Shown piece after piece: positions 25,276-35,267 of a stretch of 38,890 bases of DNA. The stretch's first letter is position 1. Each line of letters begins with the position of its first letter. The notes under the pieces are model-generated. The model worked only from the letters and a program-made list of their open reading frames with translations. It had not been told where the DNA came from and searched no databases. Source of the DNA: Clostridium sp. (GTDB taxonomy: Bacteria > Bacillota_I > Bacilli_A > RF39 > UBA660). A program made the position numbers and the translations under genes. Where the stretch lies: positions 67,567 through 106,456 of the forward strand of contig JAMPDH010000001.1 of the NCBI GenBank assembly GCA_023665725.1, written 5' to 3'.

Positions 25276-26214
25276 ATGATTTTAGAAAAGAAAAATATTA
25301 AGATAGTTAATGATATTATAGACGTATGGATTAATTCTAAATCTCAAATTAAGGTTCAATCTTATCAAAGATATGAAAGGTTAATTACTGTACATATTGA
25401 GAAAACAATGGGTAAATATAAATTAAAGAAGTTAACAGGAATAGATATAAAAAAATATTTTAATGAATTAGAGTTAAAAAAAGTTTCTACATCTGTTCAA
25501 AAAACAATTTTTTATATTTTACATTCTTCATTACAAATAGCAATGGAAAAAAGGCTTTGTAATCCAATTAATTTTAAAGAAGTTAATTTTAAATATAAGC
25601 AGATAGAAATTAATATTTTAAGCAAAAAAGAACAGATAAGATTAGAATATGAACTAATGAAGAACGATAATATTAGAAAGATATGTTTATTACTTACACT
25701 TTATACTGGTTTAAGAATAGGAGAACTTAGTGGCTTAAAATGGAGTGATATAGATTTTTTAGATCAGTGCTTATACGTGAAAAGAACAGTTAGTAGAATA
25801 AAATATAGTAATGGAATTATAAAAACAAAATTAGTAGTTGGAACACCTAAGAGTAATACCTCTAGTAGATGTATTCCAATACCAAAATTTTTAATAGAAT
25901 TGTTAAAAAAATATAGAAGTCACCCTAATTATTTTATATTATCTAATTCTACTAATATATATGATCCAAGACTTATGGAATATTTTTATGTTAGAATTAT
26001 GAAAAAATGTGGTATTAAATATACTAATTTTCATACCATGAGACATACTTTTGCGACTCGTTCAATAGAATCAGGAATGGATATTAAAGCATTAAGTGAA
26101 ATATTAGGTCATTCATCTGTTCAAATAACTCTAAAAATTTATGTTCATCCTACAAAGGAATATAAAAGAAAATCTTTAGAAAATTTAGTTAAATTCATGT
26201 CTATAAAAAAATAA
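25276..26214 (+). CDS. Tyrosine recombinase / integrase
   Basis: The ATG at 25276 is preferred (312 residues): AAGGAGGT stands just before it, while the earlier ATG at 25258 has no ribosome site. Residues 1-100 form an integrase-type DNA-binding SAM-like domain (NSKSQIKVQSYQRYERL). The catalytic domain shows the full active site: Arg147 in TGLRIGELSG, a Lys in the KTK...TPKS beta turn, His253-x-x-Arg256 in HTMRHTFATR, His279 in LGHSS and nucleophile Tyr289 in KIYVHP. It cuts and rejoins DNA through a phosphotyrosine. It could belong to a mobile element, or act as the invertase of the palindrome-bounded segment 2 kb upstream, as tyrosine recombinases do in several phase-variable loci. Its target is not shown by sequence. 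Confidence 0.9.
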   Translation: MILEKKNIKIVNDIIDVWINSKSQIKVQSYQRYERLITVHIEKTMGKYKLKKLTGIDIKKYFNELELKKVSTSVQKTIFYILHSSLQIAMEKRLCNPINFKEVNFKYKQIEINILSKKEQIRLEYELMKNDNIRKICLLLTLYTGLRIGELSGLKWSDIDFLDQCLYVKRTVSRIKYSNGIIKTKLVVGTPKSNTSSRCIPIPKFLIELLKKYRSHPNYFILSNSTNIYDPRLMEYFYVRIMKKCGIKYTNFHTMRHTFATRSIESGMDIKALSEILGHSSVQITLKIYVHPTKEYKRKSLENLVKFMSIKK

Positions 26215-26238
26215 TAGTTACCATAAATGGTAAAATAG

Positions 26239-26277
26239 AATGTAGGATTCTATAAATAAAAAAGTTCCTACATTTTT
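26239..26277 (+). terminator. Terminator after the recombinase gene
   Basis: AATGTAGGA (26239-26247) and TCCTACATT (26266-26274) pair over an 18-base loop and run into T residues. Between here and 26525 I see only a short hairpin AGAAGT/ACTTCT (26340-26359) and no gene. Confidence 0.7.
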
Positions 26278-26525
26278 ATTTACTAGTTACAATTGTTAAT
26301 TTAAGGAGTTTAAAAATCAGTTCAATCTATCAATATTATAAGAAGTGATTATAACTTCTATCTTGATTCTAGTATAAAAAAACTTATAAGCTTTAAAAGG
26401 TCACCAGTTCTAGAGAATTAACATTGTACACTATTTAAAATAAATTTTAAGTTTAACTTTTTTATGGATGTAGTAAACTAAGTGTGGGAATAATATATAA
26501 ATATCTAGTTTAAAGATTTTTTAAC

Positions 26526-26554
26526 TTGCAAAAACCATGTTTTTTCTGTATACT
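26526..26554 (+). promoter_or_regulatory. Promoter of the giant prepilin gene
   Basis: TTGCAA (26526-26531), a 17-base spacer and TATACT (26549-26554) match at 4/6 and 5/6. The leader is very short and contains TAGGTGAGT twice in tandem, giving two Shine-Dalgarno-like sites before the ATG. Confidence 0.55.
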
Positions 26555-26583
26555 TATCTATAATAGGTGAGTTAGGTGAGTAT

Positions 26584-29500
26584 ATGAATAAACGGGGCTT
26601 TACATTAGTAGAATTACTCGCAATAATAGTAGTATTAGCAATTATCGCTCTTATTACAATTCCGGTATTTACTAATATTATAGAAAATTCTAACAAGAGT
26701 GCATTTTTAAGATCAGTAGATGGATATGTTAGGGCAATACAAACAGAACATTTAACAGAATTTTTATATGGAGAAAACACTAAAGATTTTGTAATAATAA
26801 AAGGTCATGTAAATGGTAAATCTTTAGTAACAAATGATAGAGAAATATATAGTGGGATATTAAATTTTAATTCAATGGGAGGATATTTTTTAATACTTAC
26901 TAATGGAAAATATTGTGCTTATAAAAACTATAGCGATAAAAAACCAGAAATAGTAGATAATATATATTGTGAAATTGATTTAACTGAAGGAATATACGAA
27001 CCTATAATAGAAGTACAAGAGGAAAATGTACTAACAGAAAATAAAGATATAACAGTTAATTTTATAAATAATACAAATACAAATCAGTATTGTATAGGAG
27101 AATATACAACAGATATGACTATAGTAAATTGTGATGACTGGGTAACAGTAAATGACAGCATGGCAAACTTTAATATTAGTGAAAAATCAACTATATATGC
27201 TAAAGTATTTAATGATGAAAAGGAATACTTAGTATCTAAATCTATCACTAATATAGGAGAGGTTGTTGTCGATAAAACACCAACAATAGATAGTTTAACA
27301 TTATCTGCAGGAGATGATTATATAACTGTAACTGTTACAGCAAGTGCATATAAGGATAATGAAATTGCAAAATATTATTATAGTATTAATGGTGAAGATT
27401 ATATTGAAAGTGGTAATGCGTATTATACTTTTGAAAACTTAGAAAAAGATGTTGAATATGAAATAAAAGTATATGTAGAAGATGATGAGGAACGTATTTC
27501 AGATATAAGTAGTAGTTCATTGATAATTTCAGATGAAGAAAAAATACCTACAATATCTCTTACTACAACAAGTGAAGAAAATGCTATAACGGTAACAACA
27601 ACCGCAACAGCATATAATGGAGCAACAATAGAAAAATATTACTATAAAATAGATGATGGGGAATATATAGAAAGTAATCTTATATATCACACATTTGATG
27701 ATTTAGAACCAATAGTAGATCATAAAATAACAGTATATGTAAAAGATAGTAATAGTTTAGAATCAAAAGAAGAAGAAATAAGTACGAAAACAACTTTTGT
27801 AGATAAGACACCAATAATAGAAAGTTTAACATTATCTGCAGGAGATGATTATATAAGTGCGACTGTTTCTGCTAAGGCATATAAAGATAATGAAATCGTA
27901 AAATATTATTATAGTATTAATGATGAAGATTATATTGAAAAAACTGAATTATATCACATTTTTGAAAACTTAGAAAAAGATGTTGAATATGAAATAAGAG
28001 TATATGTAGAAGATAATGAAGGAAATATATCTGAAGTAAAAAATAATAAAATAACAATAGAAATAGAATCAGAAGAAAAAAATCCAACAATTACATCTTT
28101 AACAACAACAAGTGGAGAAGATATAGTAATAGCGTTAGTTAGTGCGAAGGCATATGGTGGTAGTAAAATAGTAAATTATTACTATGAAATAGATGAAGAA
28201 GGATATGAACAAAGTACAGAAAAATATTATCAATTTAAAGGTTTGGAACCATTTGTTGAACATATAATAAATGTATATGTAGAAGATAGTGAAGGAAGAA
28301 TATCAGAAGTTTCTAGTATAATAGTAACTACAGTGCCTCAACAGGATCCACCAGTGATTGAATCATTAACAACAACAAGTGGAGAAACTAGTATAACAGT
28401 AACTGTATCAGCAACAGCATATAAAAATGCATCTATAACAAATTATTATTACAGTATAAATGGTGAAGAATATATAGAGAGTACAAAAAATTATTATAAT
28501 TTTGAAGACTTGAAACCAAATAAAGATTATTTATTTAGAGTATATGTAAAAGATAGTAACGATTCTGTTTCAGAAATAAGAAGTATAAAAGCAATAACAA
28601 ATGCGGATGTACCATATTTAACAATAGTGGTAAATAATGAGGGATATGAATATAATAATGAATTATGGTATCCATATGGAACTTCAATAACATTAAATTT
28701 CGCACCAGATATGAAAGATTCAACTGGATATTATCAAAATGTAAATGAAAGCAGTAAAACTGAGAGTATTTGGGTATCAAATGGTACAGCTAACAAAAAA
28801 AATATAACATTAAATGAATCATATACATATAGAATAAAACTTGTAAATAAAGATGGTACAGAAAGTAGTATAGTAGAAGAAAAAATAAATATTATGCCAA
28901 AAACAACAGGATCAATACAACAAAATTATTTTAAATACAATATGGGAGGAATATATCCTGTATATATTCCAATTAAAACTAATACAACAGGGACACTTTA
29001 TGGAACAGATTATTATGGAAGAAATCACCAAATAACAAAATCAGCTGCGCATATGGGATTAATAAGTTATAGTGGAAGTTATACAACAGAAGAAAAGTTA
29101 TTATATGTAAAATTAATACCATGTCCAGAAGGTGGATATATAAAAAGTACAAGAAATGGAAAAACAACAAGTAAAAGTAGTTGTAGCAGTAGTTATAATG
29201 GATATGTATTTGTAACAGAAGACGGAACAGAAATTATAGGTCCAAAAATAACAGGACTTACAACGTCTGAAACTGAAGAAGATATATCAGTTACTGTGAC
29301 AACAGAAGCATATAATGGAGCAACAATAGAAAAATATTATTATCAAATTGATAAAGAAGAAATAATAGAGAGTACAGAACCATATTATACATTTGGAAAT
29401 GTAGTTCAAAATGTAGTACACAAAATAACGGTATATGTAAAAGATAATAATGGTGCGGTTTCAGAAATAAAAAGTATAACAGCAGTAACTAGTAATGATA

Positions 29501-32500
29501 TTCCGCTTCCAGTAATAACATTAAATCAAACTGGATATGAATATAATGGAGAGTTATGGTATCCATCAGGGACAAAGGTAACAATAACATATCAAGAAGA
29601 TATGACAAACTTGAAAGGATACTATCAAACTGTAAATGCAAGTAGTAATGAAATAAGTAGATGGACTGCAGCAACAAGTTCTTCATATACTACAGCATTA
29701 ACAGAAAGTATGATATATAAAGTTCAAATAAAAGATAGTGCAGGAAGAGAAGGAAATATAGTAGAAGAAAAAATAAATATAATGCCAAGCCCAACAGGTA
29801 CAATAAAAGCAAATTACTTTAAATATAATATGGAAGGCATATATCCAGTATATATTCCAAATGAAACTAATACAACAGGAACACTTTATGGAACAGATTA
29901 TTATAGAGATAGTAATATAGCAAAAGCTGCAACACATATGGGATTAATGAGTTATAGTGGAAGTTATACAACAGAGGAAAAACTACTATATATAAAATTA
30001 GTACCGTGTCCAAGTGTTGGATATATAAAAAGTACAAGAAATGGAAAAACAACAAGTAATAGTAGCTGCGGTAATGGTAATAATGGATATGTATTTGTAA
30101 CAGAAGACGGAACAGAAATTATAGGTCCAAAAATAACAGGACTTACAACGTCTGAAACTGAAGAAGATATATCAGTTACTGTGACAACAGAAGCATATAA
30201 TGGAGCAACAATAGAAAAATATTATTATCAAATAGATAATGAAGAAATAAAAGAAAGTACAGATTTATATTATACATTTGAAAATGCAGTTCAAAATGTA
30301 GTACATACAATACATGTATATGTAAAAGATAGTAATGGCGCAGTTTCAGAAATAAAGAGTATAACAGCAGTAACTAGTAATGATATTCCACTTCCAGTAA
30401 TAACAATAAATGGAACTGGATATGAATATAATAGTGAATTATGGTATCCATATGGAACAAAAATAACAATAGAATATCAAGCTGATATGACAAACTTGAA
30501 GGGGTACTATCAAACTATAAATGCAAGTAGTGATGAAGAGGGAAAATGGAATTCAACAACAAGTTCTTCATATACTGTAACGTTAAATGAAAGTATGATA
30601 TATAGAGCTCAAATAAAAGATAGTGCAGGAAGAGAAGGAAATATAGTAGAAGAAAAAATAAATATAATGCCAAGCCCAACAGGTACAATAAAAGCAAATT
30701 ACTTTAAATATAATATGGAAGGCATATATCCAGTATATATTCCAAGTGGAACTAGTACAACAGCAACGATTTATGGAACAGATTATTATAGAGATAATAG
30801 TTCTATATCATCAACAGCAGTACATATGGGATTAATGAATTCTGTTAGTTCAGAAACAACAGAATCAAAATTACTATATATAAAATTAGTACCATGCCCA
30901 GAGGGTGGATATGTAAAAAGTACAAAGAACGGAAAAACATCAAGCTCAACTAGTTGTGGTAGTACTAATGCATATGTTTTTGCAAAAAAAGATGGAACAG
31001 AAATAATCGCACCAAAAATAACAGGTCTTACAACAACAGAATATGAAGATGATATAACGGTTTCTGTAACAACAGAAGAATATAATGGAGAGGTAATAGA
31101 AAGGTATTATTATCAAATAGATAATGGAGAAGTAATAGAAAGTGTGATTCCATATTATACATTTGAAAATCTTGCCCCATATGTAATACATACAATAAAT
31201 GTATATGTAAAAGATAGTAATGGTTCTATATCAGAAATAGCAACTATAACATCAAAAACAGAAAGAGAAATGGCGATTCCTATAATAACAATAAATGGAA
31301 CCGGATATGAATATAATAATGAATTATGGTATCCATATGGAACAAAAATAACAATAGAATATCAAGCTGATATGACAAGTATAAAAGGATACTATCAAAC
31401 TCAAAATGTAAGTAGTGGTGAAGAGGGAAAATGGAATTCAACAACAAGTTCTTCATATACTGCAACGTTAAATGAAAGTATGATATATAGAGCAAAAATA
31501 ATAGATAGTGCAGAAAGAGAAGGAAATGTAGTAGAAGAAAAAATAAATATAATGCCAAGTCCAACAGGGACAATAAAGGATAACTACTATACATATAATA
31601 TGGAAGGTATATATCCAGTATATGTTCCAAGTGGAACTAGTACAACAGCAACGATTTATGGAACAGATTATTATAGAGATAGTAGTTCTATATCAGCAAC
31701 AGCAGTAAATATGGGATTAATGAGCGCTGTTAGTGGAAAAACAACAGAATCAAAACTACTATATATAAAATTAAAACCATGTCCAAGTAGTGGATATGTA
31801 AAAAGTACAAGGAACGGAAAAACATCAACTGCAACTAGTTGTGGTAGTACTAATGCATATGTTTTTGTAACTAAGGATGGAAAAGAAATGATAGGTCCAA
31901 AGGTAACAGGACTTTCAACAACAAAATATAGTGATGATATAGCAGTAACAACAACCGCAACAGCATATAATGGAGCAACAATAGAAAAGTATTATTATCA
32001 ACTAGATAAAGGGGAAGTAGTAGAAAGTACAGAGCAACATTATACATTTAAAAAAGTAATATTAGATGAGGAACACACAATAAATGTATATGTAAGAGAT
32101 AGTAATGGTGTAGTTTCAGAAATAAGTAGTACAACAGCAACTATTAACTCTACTGTTCCATATTTATCAATAAGAATTAATGATAAAGGATATGAATATA
32201 ATGGAGAGTTATGGTATCCATCAGGAACAACAATTACTTTAAATTATTCATCAAGTATGACAAATTTAAAAGGATATTATCAAACTGTAAATGTAAGTAG
32301 TAGTAAAGAAAGTTCATGGAGCTCAACAACAAGTTCGACCAAAACTGTAACATTGACTGAATCTATGATTTATAGAATAAAAATTGTAAATAGTAATGGC
32401 ACAGAAAGTAATATAGTAGAAGAAAAAATAAACATTATGCCAAAAGAAAATTCATCAACTAGTTCTGTTCCATCAAATTATTATACATATAATATGGGAG

Positions 32501-34608
32501 GAATATATCCAGTATATATATCTGGAGGTGTAAGTTTTGGAACAAATGTAGGGGTACATGGAAAAGATTATTATAGTAAGAATTCAAATATATCAAGAGC
32601 AGCTGCTCATGTAGGATTAATAAGTTATGAAGGTTCAACTATAAAAGAATCAAAATTAGTATATATAAAATTAATATCATGTCCAGAAGGGGGCTATATA
32701 AAAAGTACAAGAAATGGTATATCAGCAACTGCAACTAGTTGTAGTAGTAGTTCTAATGCATTTGTATTTGTAACAGAAGATGGGACAGAAATACTTGGCC
32801 CAACAATAACAAGTCTTACAACGACAGAGTATGATGAAAGTATAACAGTTACTACGACAACTGAAAGTTATAATGGTCAGAAAGTTTCAAAATATTACTA
32901 TCAAATAGATGATGAAGAGATAAAAGAAAGTGAAAAATCATATTATACTTTTGAAAATGTAACACCTTATGAAACACATACAATAAATGTATATGTAAAA
33001 AATGGTGATGGTACAGTATCAGAAATAATGAGTGTTACAGCAATAACAGAAAAAGAAATACCAATTCCAGAAATAACAATAAGTGGAACTGGATATGAAT
33101 ATAATGGAGAATTATGGTATCCATCAGGAACGAAGATAGCAATAACATATCAAGCAAATATGATAAACTTAAAGGGATATCATCAAACTGTAAATGTAAG
33201 TAGTGGTAAAGAAAATTCATGGACTTCAACAACGAGTTCAAAGTATACTACAACATTAACAGAAAGTATGATATATAGAGCTAAAATAATAGATAATGCT
33301 TCAAATGAAAGTGATATGGTAGAAAAGAAAATAAATATTATGCCAAAGGTAAATACATCAAATAGTCCTATTCCAACAAATTATTATACATATAATATGG
33401 GAGGAATATATCCAGTATATATTGCAGGAGGTTCAAGTTTTGGAACAAATGTATCAGTACACGGTACAGATTATTATAATAAAGATTCAAATATATCAAA
33501 ATCTGCTGCACATGCAGGATTAATAAGGTATAGTGGATCAAAATTAGAAGAATCAAAATTACTATATATAAAATTAATACCAACTCCAACTAATGGATAT
33601 ACAGCAAGTACAAGGAATGGAATAACATCAACTATATCTAGTTCTACTAATGCTTCTAATGGATTTATATTTGTAACGGAAAATGGAACAGAAATAATAG
33701 GTCCAAAAATAATAGCTCTTACAAAAACAGAAAAAGAAAATAGTATAGCGGTAGCAGTAACAACAGAAACTCATAATAATCAAGAAATTTCTAAATACTA
33801 TTACCAAATGGATAATGGACAAATAATGGAAAGTGAAATTCCGTATTATGTATTTGAAGATGCAACATCATATGTGTCACATACAATAAATGTATATGTA
33901 AAAACTAATGATGGTACGGTATCTGCAATAAGTTCAATAACAACAAAAACAACAAAAGAAGTACCAACTCCAGAAATAACAATAGATGGGGTCGGATATG
34001 AATACAATGGAGAATTATGGTATCCATATGGAACAAAAATAACAGTAACTTATCAAACAAATATGGCGAACTTAAAAGGATATTATCAAAATATAAATGT
34101 AAGTAGTGGTAAAGAAAGTTCATGGAGTTCAACATCAAGTAGTTCATATACAACAACTTTAAGTCAAAGTATGATATATAAAGCAAAAATAGCAGATAGT
34201 ATGGGAAGAGAAAGTAATATAGTAGAAGAAAAGATAAATATAATGCCAAAGATAAATGCAACAACAAATTCTATTCCAACAAATTATTATACATATAATA
34301 TGGGAGGAATATATCCGGTATATATAGCAGCAAATTCAAACTTTGGATCAACTGTAGCAGTACAAGGAACGGATTATTATAGCAGTAATACAAATATATC
34401 AAGAGCAGCCGCTCATATGGGATTAATAAGCTATGAAGGTTCAACAATAAAAGAATCAAAATTACTATATATAAAATTAATGCCAAAGCCAAGTAGTGGA
34501 TATATAGCAAGTACAAGAAATGGAATAACATCTGGTTCAAATGGTAATTCTAATGGATTTATATTTGTAACAGAAACAGGACAACAAATAACAGGAAAAG
34601 AATTATAA
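26584..34608 (+). CDS. Giant type IV prepilin-like protein with Fn3 and LCCL repeats
   Basis: This 2,674-residue protein opens MNKRGFTLVELLAIIVV, a textbook type IV prepilin leader: cleavage after Gly5, Phe at +1, Glu10 at +5, then one hydrophobic helix. After a pilin-like head (to about 230) come five Fn3-like units (about 232-675; each with KYYYSING or similar and a VYVKDSNG end). Seven composite units of about 295-301 residues follow. Each has a GYEYNGELWYPSGT module and an LCCL-like domain opening YNMGGIYPVYI (residues 785, 1081, 1376, 1671, 1969, 2270, 2571). The LCCL-like part shows YGTDYY, AAAHMGLI and GY-x-x-STRNG. A further Fn3-like unit stands between successive LCCL domains, 11 Fn3 in all. 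No C-terminal anchor is seen; attachment should be through the pilin helix. Probably a very long adhesin. Confidence 0.9.
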   Translation: MNKRGFTLVELLAIIVVLAIIALITIPVFTNIIENSNKSAFLRSVDGYVRAIQTEHLTEFLYGENTKDFVIIKGHVNGKSLVTNDREIYSGILNFNSMGGYFLILTNGKYCAYKNYSDKKPEIVDNIYCEIDLTEGIYEPIIEVQEENVLTENKDITVNFINNTNTNQYCIGEYTTDMTIVNCDDWVTVNDSMANFNISEKSTIYAKVFNDEKEYLVSKSITNIGEVVVDKTPTIDSLTLSAGDDYITVTVTASAYKDNEIAKYYYSINGEDYIESGNAYYTFENLEKDVEYEIKVYVEDDEERISDISSSSLIISDEEKIPTISLTTTSEENAITVTTTATAYNGATIEKYYYKIDDGEYIESNLIYHTFDDLEPIVDHKITVYVKDSNSLESKEEEISTKTTFVDKTPIIESLTLSAGDDYISATVSAKAYKDNEIVKYYYSINDEDYIEKTELYHIFENLEKDVEYEIRVYVEDNEGNISEVKNNKITIEIESEEKNPTITSLTTTSGEDIVIALVSAKAYGGSKIVNYYYEIDEEGYEQSTEKYYQFKGLEPFVEHIINVYVEDSEGRISEVSSIIVTTVPQQDPPVIESLTTTSGETSITVTVSATAYKNASITNYYYSINGEEYIESTKNYYNFEDLKPNKDYLFRVYVKDSNDSVSEIRSIKAITNADVPYLTIVVNNEGYEYNNELWYPYGTSITLNFAPDMKDSTGYYQNVNESSKTESIWVSNGTANKKNITLNESYTYRIKLVNKDGTESSIVEEKINIMPKTTGSIQQNYFKYNMGGIYPVYIPIKTNTTGTLYGTDYYGRNHQITKSAAHMGLISYSGSYTTEEKLLYVKLIPCPEGGYIKSTRNGKTTSKSSCSSSYNGYVFVTEDGTEIIGPKITGLTTSETEEDISVTVTTEAYNGATIEKYYYQIDKEEIIESTEPYYTFGNVVQNVVHKITVYVKDNNGAVSEIKSITAVTSNDIPLPVITLNQTGYEYNGELWYPSGTKVTITYQEDMTNLKGYYQTVNASSNEISRWTAATSSSYTTALTESMIYKVQIKDSAGREGNIVEEKINIMPSPTGTIKANYFKYNMEGIYPVYIPNETNTTGTLYGTDYYRDSNIAKAATHMGLMSYSGSYTTEEKLLYIKLVPCPSVGYIKSTRNGKTTSNSSCGNGNNGYVFVTEDGTEIIGPKITGLTTSETEEDISVTVTTEAYNGATIEKYYYQIDNEEIKESTDLYYTFENAVQNVVHTIHVYVKDSNGAVSEIKSITAVTSNDIPLPVITINGTGYEYNSELWYPYGTKITIEYQADMTNLKGYYQTINASSDEEGKWNSTTSSSYTVTLNESMIYRAQIKDSAGREGNIVEEKINIMPSPTGTIKANYFKYNMEGIYPVYIPSGTSTTATIYGTDYYRDNSSISSTAVHMGLMNSVSSETTESKLLYIKLVPCPEGGYVKSTKNGKTSSSTSCGSTNAYVFAKKDGTEIIAPKITGLTTTEYEDDITVSVTTEEYNGEVIERYYYQIDNGEVIESVIPYYTFENLAPYVIHTINVYVKDSNGSISEIATITSKTEREMAIPIITINGTGYEYNNELWYPYGTKITIEYQADMTSIKGYYQTQNVSSGEEGKWNSTTSSSYTATLNESMIYRAKIIDSAEREGNVVEEKINIMPSPTGTIKDNYYTYNMEGIYPVYVPSGTSTTATIYGTDYYRDSSSISATAVNMGLMSAVSGKTTESKLLYIKLKPCPSSGYVKSTRNGKTSTATSCGSTNAYVFVTKDGKEMIGPKVTGLSTTKYSDDIAVTTTATAYNGATIEKYYYQLDKGEVVESTEQHYTFKKVILDEEHTINVYVRDSNGVVSEISSTTATINSTVPYLSIRINDKGYEYNGELWYPSGTTITLNYSSSMTNLKGYYQTVNVSSSKESSWSSTTSSTKTVTLTESMIYRIKIVNSNGTESNIVEEKINIMPKENSSTSSVPSNYYTYNMGGIYPVYISGGVSFGTNVGVHGKDYYSKNSNISRAAAHVGLISYEGSTIKESKLVYIKLISCPEGGYIKSTRNGISATATSCSSSSNAFVFVTEDGTEILGPTITSLTTTEYDESITVTTTTESYNGQKVSKYYYQIDDEEIKESEKSYYTFENVTPYETHTINVYVKNGDGTVSEIMSVTAITEKEIPIPEITISGTGYEYNGELWYPSGTKIAITYQANMINLKGYHQTVNVSSGKENSWTSTTSSKYTTTLTESMIYRAKIIDNASNESDMVEKKINIMPKVNTSNSPIPTNYYTYNMGGIYPVYIAGGSSFGTNVSVHGTDYYNKDSNISKSAAHAGLIRYSGSKLEESKLLYIKLIPTPTNGYTASTRNGITSTISSSTNASNGFIFVTENGTEIIGPKIIALTKTEKENSIAVAVTTETHNNQEISKYYYQMDNGQIMESEIPYYVFEDATSYVSHTINVYVKTNDGTVSAISSITTKTTKEVPTPEITIDGVGYEYNGELWYPYGTKITVTYQTNMANLKGYYQNINVSSGKESSWSSTSSSSYTTTLSQSMIYKAKIADSMGRESNIVEEKINIMPKINATTNSIPTNYYTYNMGGIYPVYIAANSNFGSTVAVQGTDYYSSNTNISRAAAHMGLISYEGSTIKESKLLYIKLMPKPSSGYIASTRNGITSGSNGNSNGFIFVTETGQQITGKEL
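28615..34605 (+). repeat. Seven-fold long tandem repeat (about 885-905 bp period)
   Basis: LCCL starts fall at 28936, 29824, 30709, 31594, 32488, 33391 and 34294. Units 1 to 4 are closest to each other and units 5 to 7 form a second group lacking the Cys pair in the last two. 29195-29348 and 30080-30233 are identical over 154 bp, so unit number can change by recombination. Confidence 0.92.
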
Positions 34609-34623
34609 TAGAAGGAGAAAAAA

Positions 34624-35040
34624 ATGAAGAAATTAATAGTATTAATGATGATACCTGCAATCTGTCTAACAATGACAGGTTGCGGATGTGATAATAAAGA
34701 AAAAAATGAAACAAATACACAAACAGAAGAAAATGGAGAAAAAGTAAATAATAGTGAAGAATTAAATAAGGATAAAACATTTAATGGCTATAAGATAAGT
34801 GGAATTAGTTTAAAAACAGAAAATGGTTCTAATATTTTAACAGCAACAATAGAAAACGTATCAGGATCGAATACAGAAGCAGGAGTATATAATATAGTTT
34901 TTGTAGATAAAAGCGGTAAAGAAATATCAAAGATAGCATTATTTATAAATGCCCTAAAACCAAATGAAACAGTAGAAATAAAATCTTCAATAAATTTAGA
35001 TGTTATAGATTCTTATGATTTAAAACTAGAAAAAGCTTAA
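34624..35040 (+). CDS. Small lipoprotein
   Basis: This 138-residue protein has a lipoprotein signal peptide with lipobox LTMTGC (Cys20), a charged Asn/Glu/Lys linker (to about 55) and a beta-rich C-terminal domain (ILTATIENVSG, VYNIVFVDKSGKEIS) of the immunoglobulin-like FxLYD type that is common in Bacillota lipoproteins. It starts 15 bases after the giant prepilin with an AGAAGGAG site and no promoter between, so the two are co-transcribed. It may help anchor or fold the giant protein; that is inference. Confidence 0.82.
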   Translation: MKKLIVLMMIPAICLTMTGCGCDNKEKNETNTQTEENGEKVNNSEELNKDKTFNGYKISGISLKTENGSNILTATIENVSGSNTEAGVYNIVFVDKSGKEISKIALFINALKPNETVEIKSSINLDVIDSYDLKLEKA

Positions 35041-35073
35041 AATAATATAAAATAAACAGTAATTAATTTTATA

Positions 35074-35105
35074 AAAAAGCTGTTAAAATAAATACAGCTT
35101 TTTTT
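35074..35105 (+). terminator. Terminator of the giant prepilin operon
   Basis: AAAAAGCTGT (35074-35083) and ACAGCTTTTT (35094-35103) pair around a 10-base loop and end in a T run. Confidence 0.88.
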
Positions 35106-35198
35106 GTTAATAAAATTTTTTTACTTAAATATCTGTAAATAGTATTTTTGACATATTCATCACCATCTTTCTTATATTTTATCATTTATGCACATAAA

Positions 35199-35240
35199 AA
35201 CCTATAAGGTTTCTCTTTTTTAAAGTCAACCTTATAGGTT
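35199..35240 (-). terminator. Terminator of the recU-ponA operon
   Basis: On the minus strand AACCTATAAGG and CCTTATAGGTT form an 11-bp stem over a 20-base loop, followed by TTT after the stem. It lies 27 bases past the ponA stop codon. Confidence 0.7.
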
Positions 35241-35267
35241 ACATTTTATTTTACTTGTTCTTTTATT

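Noticed and set aside
21162-26277. Complete integrative element bordered by attachment sites
   Set aside because: A recombinase is present, but I found no direct-repeat att pair, no relaxase and no excisionase.
26278-26525. Gene remnant or riboswitch upstream of the giant prepilin gene
   Set aside because: Only a six-bp hairpin was found, with no coding frame and no recognised ligand-binding core.
28535-34780. Many Leu/Ile/His-rich minus-strand frames within the giant prepilin gene
   Set aside because: They are antisense shadows of the Thr/Ser/Tyr-rich repeats and lack start signals.
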